DNA of 25,479 bases from DASYAE01 sp036501535. Lineage in GTDB: Bacteria > Actinomycetota > Actinomycetes > Streptomycetales > Catenulisporaceae. The stretch is from NCBI GenBank assembly GCA_036501535.1, contig DASYAE010000145.1:1-25479 (forward strand), given 5' to 3'. Shown here one piece after another: positions 6,996 through 14,155 of this stretch (position 1 is the stretch's first letter; every line of letters begins with the position of its first letter). A model generated the notes under the pieces. The model did not search any database and was not told the origin of the DNA. It was given only the letters and a program-made list of their open reading frames with translations. A program made the position numbers and the translations under genes.

Positions 6996-8513
6996 CTAGT
7001 CTTCCGCAGCCCCGCCGGCACCCCTGCGCGCCGCGGCCTGCGCCGCCGCCGCGGACTTCGTCCCGGCCCGCTTCCGGGCCACCCAGCCGCGCACGTTGCG
7101 CTGCCGGCCCCGGGCGACGGCGATCGCGCCGGACTCGACCGGATCGGTGATAGCCGACCCGGCCGCCACGTAGGAGCCGTCCTCGATGACGGCCGGAGCG
7201 ACCAGCACCGAGTTCGAGCCGACGAAGACGTGCTCCCCGATCTCGGTGCGGTGCTTGGAGACGCCGTCGTAGTTCGCGGTGATGGTCCCGGCCCCGATGT
7301 TGGACCCGGCCCCGATCGAGGCGTCGCCTACGTAGGACAGGTGCGGCACCTTGGCGCCATCTCCGACCACGGCGTTCTTCATCTCGACAAAGCCGCCGGC
7401 CTTGGCCTTGGGGCCGAGCCGCGTCCCGGGGCGCAGATACGTGTACGGCCCGACGGTCGCCCCGGCGCCGATCACAGCACCCTCAGTTGTGGCGTTGGTC
7501 ACCTTCGCCCCGGGCCCGACCTCCGTGTCGGACAGCGTGCAGTTGGGCCCGACCTCGGCCCCCTCGGCGACGCTGGTCGTGCCGAGCAGCTGCGTGTTCG
7601 GCCGGACCACCGAGTCCCGCCCGAACGTCACCTGCACGTCCAGCCATGTCGTCGCGGGATCCACGATCGTCACGCCCTCGCGCATCCAGTGCCGCGTCAG
7701 CCGCGCGTTGAAGACCCGCCGCAGCTCTGCCAGCTGCGCCCGGTCGTTGGCGCCCAGGATCTCGGCCCCGCTCTCGACGACCACGACGCCCGCCGCGTGC
7801 CCGTCCCCGACCAGGATCCCGAGCGCGTCGGTCAGATACAGCTCCCCCGGCGCATTCGACGGCGTCAGCCGGCCGAGTGCGAACACCAGCAGCTTCGCGT
7901 CGAAGGCGTACACCCCGGAGTTGATCTCCCGGATCGCGAGCTGCTCGGGCGTCGCGTCCTTCTGCTCGACGATCAGCGCGACCTCACCACCGAGCGCCGC
8001 GGCCTCGGCACCGTGCCCGGAGGCGGCGCTCCCGTCCGCGCCCCTGCGCACGATCCGCCCATAACCCGTCGGATCGTCGACGACTGCCGACAGGACGGTC
8101 ACGGCGTTGCCCGCCTCACGGTGCGCGGCGGTGAGCCCGGCCAGCGTCTCCGCGGTCAGCAGCGGCGTGTCCGCATAGGTGACCACGACCGTTCCGTCCA
8201 GCTCGCCGATGTCCTGCGCCAGCGCGTCCATCGCGACCTGCACCGCGTGCCCGGTGCCGCGCTGCACGTCCTGCACGACAGGCCGGATCGCCGGATCGAT
8301 CGCGGCCAGGTGCTCGACGACCTGCTCGCGCCCGTGCCCGACGACCACGACCAGGTGCTCCGGCTCCAGCCCCCGGGCCGCGGCCACGGCATGCCCGACC
8401 ATCGACCGCCCGCACAGCGTGTGCAGCACCTTCGGGGTCGCGGATCTCATCCGGGTCCCCTCCCCGGCCGCGAGAACGAGTACTGCCGCGGGGCGCGCGG
8501 TCGGGACGGTCAC
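6996..8513 (-). CDS. glmU: Bifunctional UDP-GlcNAc pyrophosphorylase / glucosamine-1-phosphate acetyltransferase
   Basis: About 505 residues. It acetylates glucosamine-1-phosphate and couples it to UTP to give UDP-GlcNAc, the first committed peptidoglycan and wall polymer precursor. The N-terminal uridylyltransferase carries L-A-A-G-E-G-T-R-M (14-22) with Lys28 after S-A-T-P. The Q-R-G-T-G-H-A motif follows near 85, then Y-A-D-T-P-L-L. The C-terminal left-handed beta helix has hexapeptide repeats, and the acetyl-CoA end contains N-Y-D-G-V-x-K-H-x-T near residue 420. The tail is basic and Ala-rich. I chose the GTG at 8513 because GGAG lies six bases upstream; an ATG at 8525 in the same frame lacks a ribosome binding site. 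The gene order tRNA-Gln, glmU, prs is typical for actinomycetes. Confidence 0.95.
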   Translation of the reverse strand: MTVPTARPAAVLVLAAGEGTRMRSATPKVLHTLCGRSMVGHAVAAARGLEPEHLVVVVGHGREQVVEHLAAIDPAIRPVVQDVQRGTGHAVQVAMDALAQDIGELDGTVVVTYADTPLLTAETLAGLTAAHREAGNAVTVLSAVVDDPTGYGRIVRRGADGSAASGHGAEAAALGGEVALIVEQKDATPEQLAIREINSGVYAFDAKLLVFALGRLTPSNAPGELYLTDALGILVGDGHAAGVVVVESGAEILGANDRAQLAELRRVFNARLTRHWMREGVTIVDPATTWLDVQVTFGRDSVVRPNTQLLGTTSVAEGAEVGPNCTLSDTEVGPGAKVTNATTEGAVIGAGATVGPYTYLRPGTRLGPKAKAGGFVEMKNAVVGDGAKVPHLSYVGDASIGAGSNIGAGTITANYDGVSKHRTEIGEHVFVGSNSVLVAPAVIEDGSYVAAGSAITDPVESGAIAVARGRQRNVRGWVARKRAGTKSAAAAQAAARRGAGGAAED

Positions 8514-8574
8514 ACCGGTCTCCATGGGCTTCGACGTCGATTACGCGCCCAGCCTACCTACCGCACAACGAGAT

Positions 8575-8601
8575 CGGGGCGGCCGGTGACCGGCCGCCCC
8601 G
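8575..8601 (-). terminator. Perfect hairpin between tRNA-Gln and glmU
   Basis: cggggcggccggt and its exact reverse complement accggccgccccg are separated by one base, giving a stem of about 12 pairs. On the minus strand it lies 36 bases after the tRNA 3' end and is followed by ATCTCGTTGT, so it is probably the tRNA terminator despite a poor T-tract. Confidence 0.65.
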
Positions 8602-8636
8602 ACGGGGACTCGAATCATTGATGCAGATATCACGTG

Positions 8637-8709
8637 CTCCGCCGCCTGGATTCGAACCAGGACTGACCAAGATCCAAAGTCTTGCGGGCTACCGTTACCC
8701 TACGGCGGA
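8637..8709 (-). tRNA. tRNA-Gln (anticodon TTG)
   Basis: Read on the minus strand, the 7-bp acceptor arms TCCGCCG/CGGCGGA pair perfectly. The D arm (GGGT/GCCC) and the anticodon stem CAAGA/TCTTG with loop C-T-T-T-G-G-A give anticodon TTG. The T arm is CCTGG-TTCGAAT-CCAGG. The discriminator base is G. The 3' CCA is not encoded (CAC follows). The first 15 bases double as the last codons and the stop of the upstream protein gene (8695-9627). No clear promoter can be seen directly upstream, because that sequence is coding. Confidence 0.95.
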
Positions 8710-9627
8710 ACGGTCGACAACCGGACCCTCCGCTGCCAAGTCTGTCACATCCCGCGCAACCACCGCAGCTGCGATTCCGCGCCACCAGCCCTCGAAACGG
8801 CGATACAGATCGGCGCACTTGAGCACTTGGATCGCCACACAGCCGTGGTACTCGTCGCCGGTCCGATATCGGACGGTCTTGGGGTTATGGCGCTTGATCA
8901 CCGGACGGTAGAACAGTTCGGCCCACGCACCGGTAACGCCGCGCCAGTATTCCTCCGCCTCGGAGAGTACGGCCGTCTCGTGGATCGAGATCCGGAATCG
9001 GCACTGGCCGAGCGGAACGTCGAGCCGGTAAAGGCAGGCGAGGAACACCCGGATCATGTCGGGATCGCTGTTGATGAACACGACGCTCTCGCGCCGGTCG
9101 TACGGTTTGTCCTTCGCGCCCTCGGACCAGTAGAGGGCGGCTCCGACGAGCATGAGCTCGCGCTCGGTCAATACTCCGATCTGCCCGAACGCCTCGGACT
9201 TGGTGCGTCGGCGCTGTGCTTCGATGCGCTCCGCGCGCACGCGGTTCATGTGTGCGGCCTTGGCGATCTGGTCCACCTCGGGATAGGGCAGGTCTCGCAG
9301 CCAGAGCGAGAGCGATGCCCTGGAAGCTCGAACCTGCTTCAGAATCTGGTCGTAGGTCTTCCCCTCCAGCCTCAGCGCCCGGGCGCGCTCGCGGTCCTCG
9401 TCCCTGGCGCGGGCGCGCAGGCCCGGATGGGCGGCGATCGCCGTCGCGTCCCGGTTGATCGCGCAGTTGACGGCCCAGGGCGTGGCCTCGGGCAGCGCGG
9501 CGCGGATCTGCTTCGGCGTAAGCCCGTCGGCCCGCAGCGCGCGAACCCGGTCGGCGACCGAGGAGACCTCCCGTTCGAAGTCCTCGGTGGCCTGTTCCTG
9601 TTCGATGGTTTGTGCGATCGCATCCAT
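8695..9627 (-). CDS. HTH-domain protein of a phage/homing-endonuclease-like actinobacterial family
   Basis: A 310-residue protein with two helix-turn-helix-like segments (about 30-58 and 84-112, the second ending S-L-S-L-W-L-R-D-L). A basic Arg-rich helix follows (128-145), then a C-terminal domain with G-A-A-L-Y-W-S-E-G-A-K (162-172), F-I-N-S-D-P-D-M-I (184-192), R-I-S-I-H-E (212-217), K-R-H-N-P-K-T-V-R and T-G-D-E-Y-H-G-C (245-263), and R-R-F-E-G-W-W-R-G-I (276-285). I have seen this pattern in hypothetical proteins of actinomycetes and their phages. Its Y-W-S-E-G helix and acidic/His motifs recall LAGLIDADG-type homing endonucleases, but that link is inference. It has no clear ribosome binding site at ATG 9627. 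An AT-rich upstream stretch and placement against a tRNA suggest horizontal acquisition. The stop codon TAA lies in the tRNA D arm. Confidence 0.78.
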   Translation of the reverse strand: MDAIAQTIEQEQATEDFEREVSSVADRVRALRADGLTPKQIRAALPEATPWAVNCAINRDATAIAAHPGLRARARDEDRERARALRLEGKTYDQILKQVRASRASLSLWLRDLPYPEVDQIAKAAHMNRVRAERIEAQRRRTKSEAFGQIGVLTERELMLVGAALYWSEGAKDKPYDRRESVVFINSDPDMIRVFLACLYRLDVPLGQCRFRISIHETAVLSEAEEYWRGVTGAWAELFYRPVIKRHNPKTVRYRTGDEYHGCVAIQVLKCADLYRRFEGWWRGIAAAVVARDVTDLAAEGPVVDRSAVG

Positions 9628-9729
9628 ATTTCGACGATAGGGAAGGAGTCAGCACTATGACGGAAAATGAAGTTGATTCCATTATTTAGCGTATTTGTCA
9701 TATATTCCGAAGCCTGGCCGGCCGTTCCC
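9628..9729. other. AT-rich intergenic patch
   Basis: About 100 bp between the antiporter and HTH-protein genes. The part around 9658-9712 is strikingly AT-rich for this genome (runs such as gaaaatgaag and ccattattta). It probably holds the HTH-protein promoter, though I cannot assign clear -35/-10 boxes. I saw no duplicate of the tRNA end here that would mark an attachment site. Confidence 0.5.
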
Positions 9730-10947
9730 TCAGCCCCACCAGAACGCTGCCGCGATCAGCACGTACAAGCCGACCATGGTCGCGCCCTCGAGCCAGTCGG
9801 ACTCGCCGTCGCTCACCAGGAACGCCACCGCCAGCGTCGAGACGCCGACCGTCGACACCAGCATCGGGCTGAACACCAGGGTGAACGCGGGGCCGCCGAT
9901 CAGCGGGGAGATAAGGACCAACACCGGGGCGAGGACGAGCGCGATCTGCAGCGGGCTGTTGAGGATCACCGACAGCGCGTGGTCCGCCTGGTTGTCCCAG
10001 GCGAGCTTGACGCCGACCGCGTTCTCGACCGCGTTGCCCGCGATGGCGACGATCACGAGGCCGGCGAACGCCTGGGAGACGTGCATCGCGTTCATGGCCG
10101 GCTGGAGCGCGTCGACGAAGAGGTCGGACACGAAGGCGGCGAGCGCGCCGGTGATCGCCAGCATGGTGATCGCGAAGGGCACGGGCCAGCCCGGGTGGCC
10201 GTGCTCCGCCTCCTCGGCCGTGTGCTCCTGCGCCTTCGCCTCGGCCGCCTCCTCGGCCGCGGTCGGCTCGGCGCCGCCGGCCCGGTTCGGGTCCTCGCGG
10301 CGCAGCGACGCGGGCACCGACATGGCGAAGACGATCAGGAGCACGACCGCGGTGATGCGGGAGAGGGCCGCCTCGTGGCCCGCCGCCGGGGAGTGGATGT
10401 ACGAGGCCAGCGACGGCACCAGCATCGCGGCCACCGAGAGGATCATCAGGGCCATGATCATGCGGGCGCGCACCTGGGAGTACCGCAGGACGCCGTTGCG
10501 CCGCCCGCCGACGAAGAAGGACAGGCCCAGCACAAGCAGCAGGTTGCCGAGTATCGAGCCGATCAGGGCCGAGGTGACCACGCCGTCCAGGCCGGAGCGC
10601 AGGGCGAAGACGCAGATGAACAGCTCGGGCAGGTTGCCCAGGGCGCCCTGCAGCACGCCGACGGCGCCGGCGCCGAGCCGGTCGGACAGGTGGTCGACCG
10701 CGCGGCCGACCATGGCCGCGAGCAGGACGACCGCGACGCCGCTGACCACGAACGGGACGACCGGGCCGTGCCCCTTGAGCAGCGCGGCCGCCACGGTGAA
10801 CAGCACCGCCGCGCTCGTCATGGCGATGTCGGAGCGGGTCACGAAGGACAGGCCGGGCGGGATGCGCGGAGAGCCGCCGATGGCGCCGCCTCCGGGGCCG
10901 CCGCCCTCCGATCCGGTGACGGCCGCGCTCTGCTGAGAAGGCGTCAT
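9730..10947 (-). CDS. Ca2+/cation:H+ antiporter (CaCA superfamily)
   Basis: A 405-residue inner-membrane antiporter with two homologous halves of about five helices each. The first alpha repeat carries G-A-L-G-N-L-P-E-L (about residues 102-110) and G-S-I-L-G-N-L-L-L-V-L-G (about 129-140). The second carries A-G-N-A-V-E-N-A-V-G-V (about 307-317) and the matching N-S-P-L-Q-I-A. The acidic residues in G-N-x-x-E and G-N-A-x-E-N are the ion-binding glutamates of the CAX/ChaA/YfkE group. Between the halves lies a charged cytoplasmic loop rich in Glu, Ala and His (about 220-250). The N-terminal 30 residues are Gly/Ser/Pro-rich. The start is ATG at 10947 with AGG about ten bases upstream. It is probably monocistronic, with no functional tie to its neighbours. 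The ion (Ca2+ or another cation) is not certain. Confidence 0.88.
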   Translation of the reverse strand: MTPSQQSAAVTGSEGGGPGGGAIGGSPRIPPGLSFVTRSDIAMTSAAVLFTVAAALLKGHGPVVPFVVSGVAVVLLAAMVGRAVDHLSDRLGAGAVGVLQGALGNLPELFICVFALRSGLDGVVTSALIGSILGNLLLVLGLSFFVGGRRNGVLRYSQVRARMIMALMILSVAAMLVPSLASYIHSPAAGHEAALSRITAVVLLIVFAMSVPASLRREDPNRAGGAEPTAAEEAAEAKAQEHTAEEAEHGHPGWPVPFAITMLAITGALAAFVSDLFVDALQPAMNAMHVSQAFAGLVIVAIAGNAVENAVGVKLAWDNQADHALSVILNSPLQIALVLAPVLVLISPLIGGPAFTLVFSPMLVSTVGVSTLAVAFLVSDGESDWLEGATMVGLYVLIAAAFWWG

Positions 10948-11103
10948 GGACGCTGAGCCTAATGCTCTGGCCGCCGCCGACGGCGCCGCTGAAATGCCGT
11001 GTGCGGCTGCACGCCGGCACTCCAGGTGGCGGCGAATCTGGCATATGAGGATATTGCGGTGCGCACGGCCGGGTCGTCGCCGGCGTCGGCGCCGTGGATC
11101 AGA

Positions 11104-11949
11104 TCAGCGCGGTGGATCGTGCTCTTCCTCGCCGGGCAGGTCGAGGATCTTCTCCCGGACCGCGTACATGACCGCTTCCATCCGGGAGTGCAGGTGCAGC
11201 TTCTCCAGGATGTTGCGCACGTGGTTCTTCACCGTGTTCTCGCTGATGAACAGGGTCTTGGCGATCTTGCCGTTGTTCGCCCCGGTCGCGATAAGCTTGA
11301 GCACCTCGAGCTCGCGGTCGGTCAGCTTCGGCGGTGCGGGGGCCTGTTCGCGCTCCTGCCCGCTCTTGGCCAGCGTCGCGAACTCGCTCAGCAGCTTCGT
11401 CGCCATGGACGGGGTGATCAGCGACTGCCCCTCGGCCACCGCGCGCAGCGACTCGGCCACCTCGTCCAGCGGGATGTCCTTGAGCAGGTATCCGGTCGCC
11501 CCGGCCTTGACCGCCTCGTAGAGGTCCGCCTCGTCGTCGCTCATGGTCAGCATGACCACCCGCGTGGACGGGGCGATGGTCCGGATCGCCGCGGCCGCCT
11601 CGATCCCGCCGCCGATCTCCCCGCGGCTGGGCATCTTCACGTCCAGCAGCACCACGTCCGGCAGCAGCTCGGCGACCTTCACCACCGCCTCGCGCCCGTC
11701 GCCCGCCTCGCCGACCACCTCGATGTCCGATTCGAGCGAGAGCACCGTGACCAGGCCGCGGCGCAGCAGGGCGTGGTCGTCCACCAGCAGCACCCTGATC
11801 GGGTCGCCGCCCCGGTCGGCCGGCTTCGGGCTGCGCTGCGCCGGCGGCTTCGGCGCCGGGCCGCCGCCCTGCTTGTTGGTCACGCGGTTGCGCAGCGCGG
11901 CGACGATCCGCCGCTCGGCAGTCACGCTGATCGGGTTGGGTTCGTCCAC
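11104..11949 (-). CDS. Orphan LuxR/NarL-type response regulator
   Basis: A 281-residue two-component response regulator. After an unusual N-terminal extension of about 50 residues (basic, then Pro/Lys-rich) comes a receiver domain from I-R-V-L-L-V-D-D-H (51-59), with the phosphorylated Asp103 in L-L-D-V-K-M-P, the switch threonine in M-L-T-M-S, and the lysine in Y-L-L-K-D. The C-terminal LuxR helix-turn-helix has L-T-D-R-E-L-E-V-L-K-L-I-A-T-G and S-E-N-T-V-K-N-H-V. No histidine kinase gene is adjacent. The same regulator sits next to hpf in Streptomyces, so this is a conserved orphan. The start is GTG at 11949, with AGGGG seven bases upstream; the frame is open further upstream but unlike the family. 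A Gly-rich loop after M-P-S-R looks longer than usual. Confidence 0.9.
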   Translation of the reverse strand: MDEPNPISVTAERRIVAALRNRVTNKQGGGPAPKPPAQRSPKPADRGGDPIRVLLVDDHALLRRGLVTVLSLESDIEVVGEAGDGREAVVKVAELLPDVVLLDVKMPSRGEIGGGIEAAAAIRTIAPSTRVVMLTMSDDEADLYEAVKAGATGYLLKDIPLDEVAESLRAVAEGQSLITPSMATKLLSEFATLAKSGQEREQAPAPPKLTDRELEVLKLIATGANNGKIAKTLFISENTVKNHVRNILEKLHLHSRMEAVMYAVREKILDLPGEEEHDPPR

Positions 11950-11971
11950 GCTGCTGCCCCTATGAACGCAA

Positions 11972-12015
11972 TCGGTTGACGTGGTCGGCTGACGTGATCG
12001 GCTGCCGGCAGCCGA
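11972..12015. repeat. 13-bp tandem repeat ending in an 18-bp palindrome, upstream of the response regulator
   Basis: Units tcggttgacgtgg (11972-11984) and tcggctgacgtga (11985-11997) are followed by the perfect palindrome tcggctgccggcagccga (11998-12015), which starts like a third unit. It lies 23-66 bases upstream of the GTG start of the response regulator, so it could be an operator or a leader hairpin. Confidence 0.55.
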
Positions 12016-12144
12016 CGGGACGGTCCGCTGTGCCGGGCTCTCGCCCAGTTTATTCCCGGTCCGGAACACTCGGTGACCGGGCCGTCGTCGCGCCGTATCG
12101 GCGGAACCTGATGGTAGCGGGACGGACGGCGCCGCGGCAGGTGT

Positions 12145-12177
12145 GCCCGGCCCCGACCGCACGGGCCGGGGCCGGGC
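12145..12177 (-). terminator. Hairpin downstream of hpf
   Basis: gcccggcccc (12145-12154) pairs perfectly with ggggccgggc (12168-12177) across a 13-base loop. On the minus strand it lies 23 bases after the hpf stop. It has no T-tract, as is common for GC-rich actinomycete terminators. Confidence 0.55.
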
Positions 12178-12199
12178 GACGTGCCCTGGTCACCTCGTG

Positions 12200-12943
12200 T
12201 CAGGCGACTGACGCCCCTGCGCCGGCCCGCTGTTCCCGCTGCTCGGGCTCGCCGTTCGCACTGTAGGTCGCGGCGCTGCTCTCCTCAAGGTGGATCACGC
12301 CGTAGTCGTAGCCGCGCCGCCGGTAGACCACCGAGGGCAGCTTGGTGTCGACGTCCACGAACAGGAAGAAGTCGTGGCCGACCAGCTCCATCTCGTACAG
12401 CGCCTGGCCCAGGTCCATCGGAGGGGCGCTGTGCGTCTTGACCCGGACGACCATCGGCCCGTCGCCCTCGACCTCCAGCGGTCCGACCCGGTGCTTGGCC
12501 TGCACGGCGTGGCCGTTGGCCGACGCCTCGCCCGGGTCGGCGGCCGGCACGCCGGGCAGGGCGGCGGCCAGTTCCTCGGCCTCGAGCTCGGCGAGGGTGG
12601 ATGTGGCGACGGAGACGGAGATGGGGCTGCGGCGCCCGTGGTGGACCCGGCGCCGGTCGGCGGCGCGGCGCAGGATGGCCTCGAGCTTCGAGGTGGCCAG
12701 GTCGAGGGCGGCGTAGGCGTCCGCGGCGCAGGCCTCGGCCCGGATGACGGGTCCGCGGGTGTACATCGTGATCTCGATGCGTTCGCACCGCTCGGACTGG
12801 CGCGGGTTGGGCTCCTTGGAGACTTCGACGTCGAGATTGATCACCTTCCCGTCGTAGCGCTCCACCCGCGCGAGCTTCTCCTCCACGTGCTTGCGGAACC
12901 TGTCGGTGACCTCGGTCTTCCGGCCCTTCACCACGATGTCCAC
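12200..12943 (-). CDS. hpf: Long-form ribosome hibernation promoting factor
   Basis: A 247-residue protein that binds the 30S decoding region and dimerises 70S ribosomes into inactive 100S particles in stress or stationary phase. The N-terminal S30AE domain (about 1-100) begins M-D-I-V-V-K-G-R and includes I-E-I-T-M-Y-T-R-G-P-V-I-R-A-E and D-A-Y-A-A-L-D-L-A-T-S-K-L-E. A variable Ala/Glu linker (about 110-165) leads to the C-terminal dimerisation domain (about 167-222) with V-R-V-K-T-H, P-M-D-L-G-Q-A-L-Y-E-M-E-L-V-G-H-D-F-F-L-F and V-V-Y-R-R-R-G-Y-D-Y-G-V-I. The start is GTG at 12943, with GGGAG six bases upstream. The 346-bp space upstream (12944-13289) has no gene, and holds the regulatory region with a 9-bp direct repeat. 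Confidence 0.95.
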   Translation of the reverse strand: MDIVVKGRKTEVTDRFRKHVEEKLARVERYDGKVINLDVEVSKEPNPRQSERCERIEITMYTRGPVIRAEACAADAYAALDLATSKLEAILRRAADRRRVHHGRRSPISVSVATSTLAELEAEELAAALPGVPAADPGEASANGHAVQAKHRVGPLEVEGDGPMVVRVKTHSAPPMDLGQALYEMELVGHDFFLFVDVDTKLPSVVYRRRGYDYGVIHLEESSAATYSANGEPEQREQRAGAGASVA

Positions 12944-13133
12944 GCGTTGCTCCCTGCCTTCCTGTCTGCGCTGCCGACCGGCCGGCCGCCCGGTTTCCGC
13001 CGGACGGGCCGGCCACCGCCACCAGGTGCGATGTAGCGATTACGGGTGATAACGGAGGGGTTGAGAGTGAAGTTCCATATGATTGCGGCCCTGGTCTGGA
13101 CCGTCGGCTTCGGCGAGCCCCGAAACGCCGTGA

Positions 13134-13164
13134 CTGTGAACGTAACGCCGCGCGGCTGTGAACG
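13134..13164. promoter_or_regulatory. Direct repeat in the hpf upstream region
   Basis: ctgtgaacg occurs at 13134-13142 and again at 13156-13164, 22 bases apart, or about two helical turns. It lies about 190-220 bases upstream of hpf in a 346-bp non-coding gap. Such phasing suits a regulator binding one DNA face, but the regulator is unknown. Confidence 0.35.
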
Positions 13165-13289
13165 GTAGAGGCTGCCGCACGCAGTCCGCCAAGCGGGTGA
13201 TCCACGACGGTTCTGCGCCGGTGCCGCCGTCCTTCGCCGGTTCGTGGTTCCGCCAGGTCACGATGGCTGCGACGACTGTTCGTGTCCGG

Positions 13290-14138
13290 TCAGCGGCGCG
13301 GCGCGGTGGCGCCGATCACGGCCGCCGCGAGCGGCCGCCCGCCCGCGGCGCGGATCGCCCGGCCGGCCTCGGCGAGTGTGGCGCCGCTCGTGAGGACGTC
13401 GTCGACGAGCACCGCCGGGCGCTCGGCGAGCCGCGCGACGGCTCCGGACCGGACCCGCAGCGCGCCGGCCAGGTTCCGGGCCCGCTCGACCCGGCTCAGC
13501 CCGGCTTGGTCCGAGACGGCGCGGGCGTGCGTGAGGGCCGGCAGCAGATTGGCGAGCACGCCCAGGCGGCGTAGTTCGGAAGCACACATACGGGCTATGG
13601 CGCGCACGGGATCGCCACCCCTGCTCCGCACGGCGCGTTTTGTGGACGGCACCGGAACAAGCCACAGCGGTAATCCCGCGGCGCACACTGGAACAGGTGC
13701 CGTGCGGTACCCTCGCCCGCGCTCTGTTTCTGACGCCACGGCAGCGAGCACTGCGCGCGCCAGCCTCCGCCCGAGCGGCCGCGGCAGGTCGATCCGGCCG
13801 CGTTCCTTCTGCGCCACCACGATGTCCGGCACCGGATCCCGATACGCGGCCAGGGCGTATACCGGCGGCAGCCCGGCGGGCCGCCCGGTGCGCGGCGCGG
13901 CGAACGGCGGCCCGTTCACTGCATCGGCGCAGCGGCCGCACAGTCCCCCGCTGATCAGGGCTCCGCGACGGCCCGCGACCTCGGCGGCGCCCAGATCCTC
14001 GTCGGTCATCCCGCATCCCGCGCACTCGACCGGCATCACCAGATCGAGCAGCACGGCCCACCACGGCCTTCGTGGCAGCGCCGGAGCCGAGTCCCACCCG
14101 GAATCGCCCGTATCGTGCAAACTCTCCATACCACCCAT
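13290..14138 (-). CDS. comF: ComF-family phosphoribosyltransferase-like protein
   Basis: A 282-residue ComF/GntX-type protein. The N-terminal zinc-binding part has C-A-G-C (Cys39 and Cys42) and C-G-R-C (Cys67 and Cys70), and the C-terminal type I phosphoribosyltransferase fold carries the PRPP-loop motif V-L-V-D-D-V-L-T-S-G-A-T near residue 245-256. V-P-V-P-S and the basic Arg-rich region before Q-A-G-L-S-R-x-E-R-x-x-N are also typical. In naturally competent bacteria ComF takes part in DNA uptake. In actinomycetes the role is unknown, but the location after mtrA-mtrB-lpqB is strongly conserved. The ATG at 14138 was chosen; ATG at 14129 is also possible. The gap to lpqB is 17 bp, so it is co-transcribed. 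Confidence 0.9.
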   Translation of the reverse strand: MGGMESLHDTGDSGWDSAPALPRRPWWAVLLDLVMPVECAGCGMTDEDLGAAEVAGRRGALISGGLCGRCADAVNGPPFAAPRTGRPAGLPPVYALAAYRDPVPDIVVAQKERGRIDLPRPLGRRLARAVLAAVASETERGRGYRTAPVPVCAAGLPLWLVPVPSTKRAVRSRGGDPVRAIARMCASELRRLGVLANLLPALTHARAVSDQAGLSRVERARNLAGALRVRSGAVARLAERPAVLVDDVLTSGATLAEAGRAIRAAGGRPLAAAVIGATAPRR

Positions 14139-14155
14139 ATCCGGATGATAGGCAG

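Noticed and set aside
8637..9720. Complete integrative element with attachment sites at tRNA-Gln
   Set aside because: No integrase and no second copy of a tRNA end were found in the 9628-9729 gap or elsewhere nearby; the gene abuts the 5' end of the tRNA, not the 3' end usually used by integrases.
13040..13261. A 73-codon minus-strand open frame in the hpf-comF gap
   Set aside because: No ribosome binding site, no recognisable motif and poor codon pattern; more likely regulatory space.
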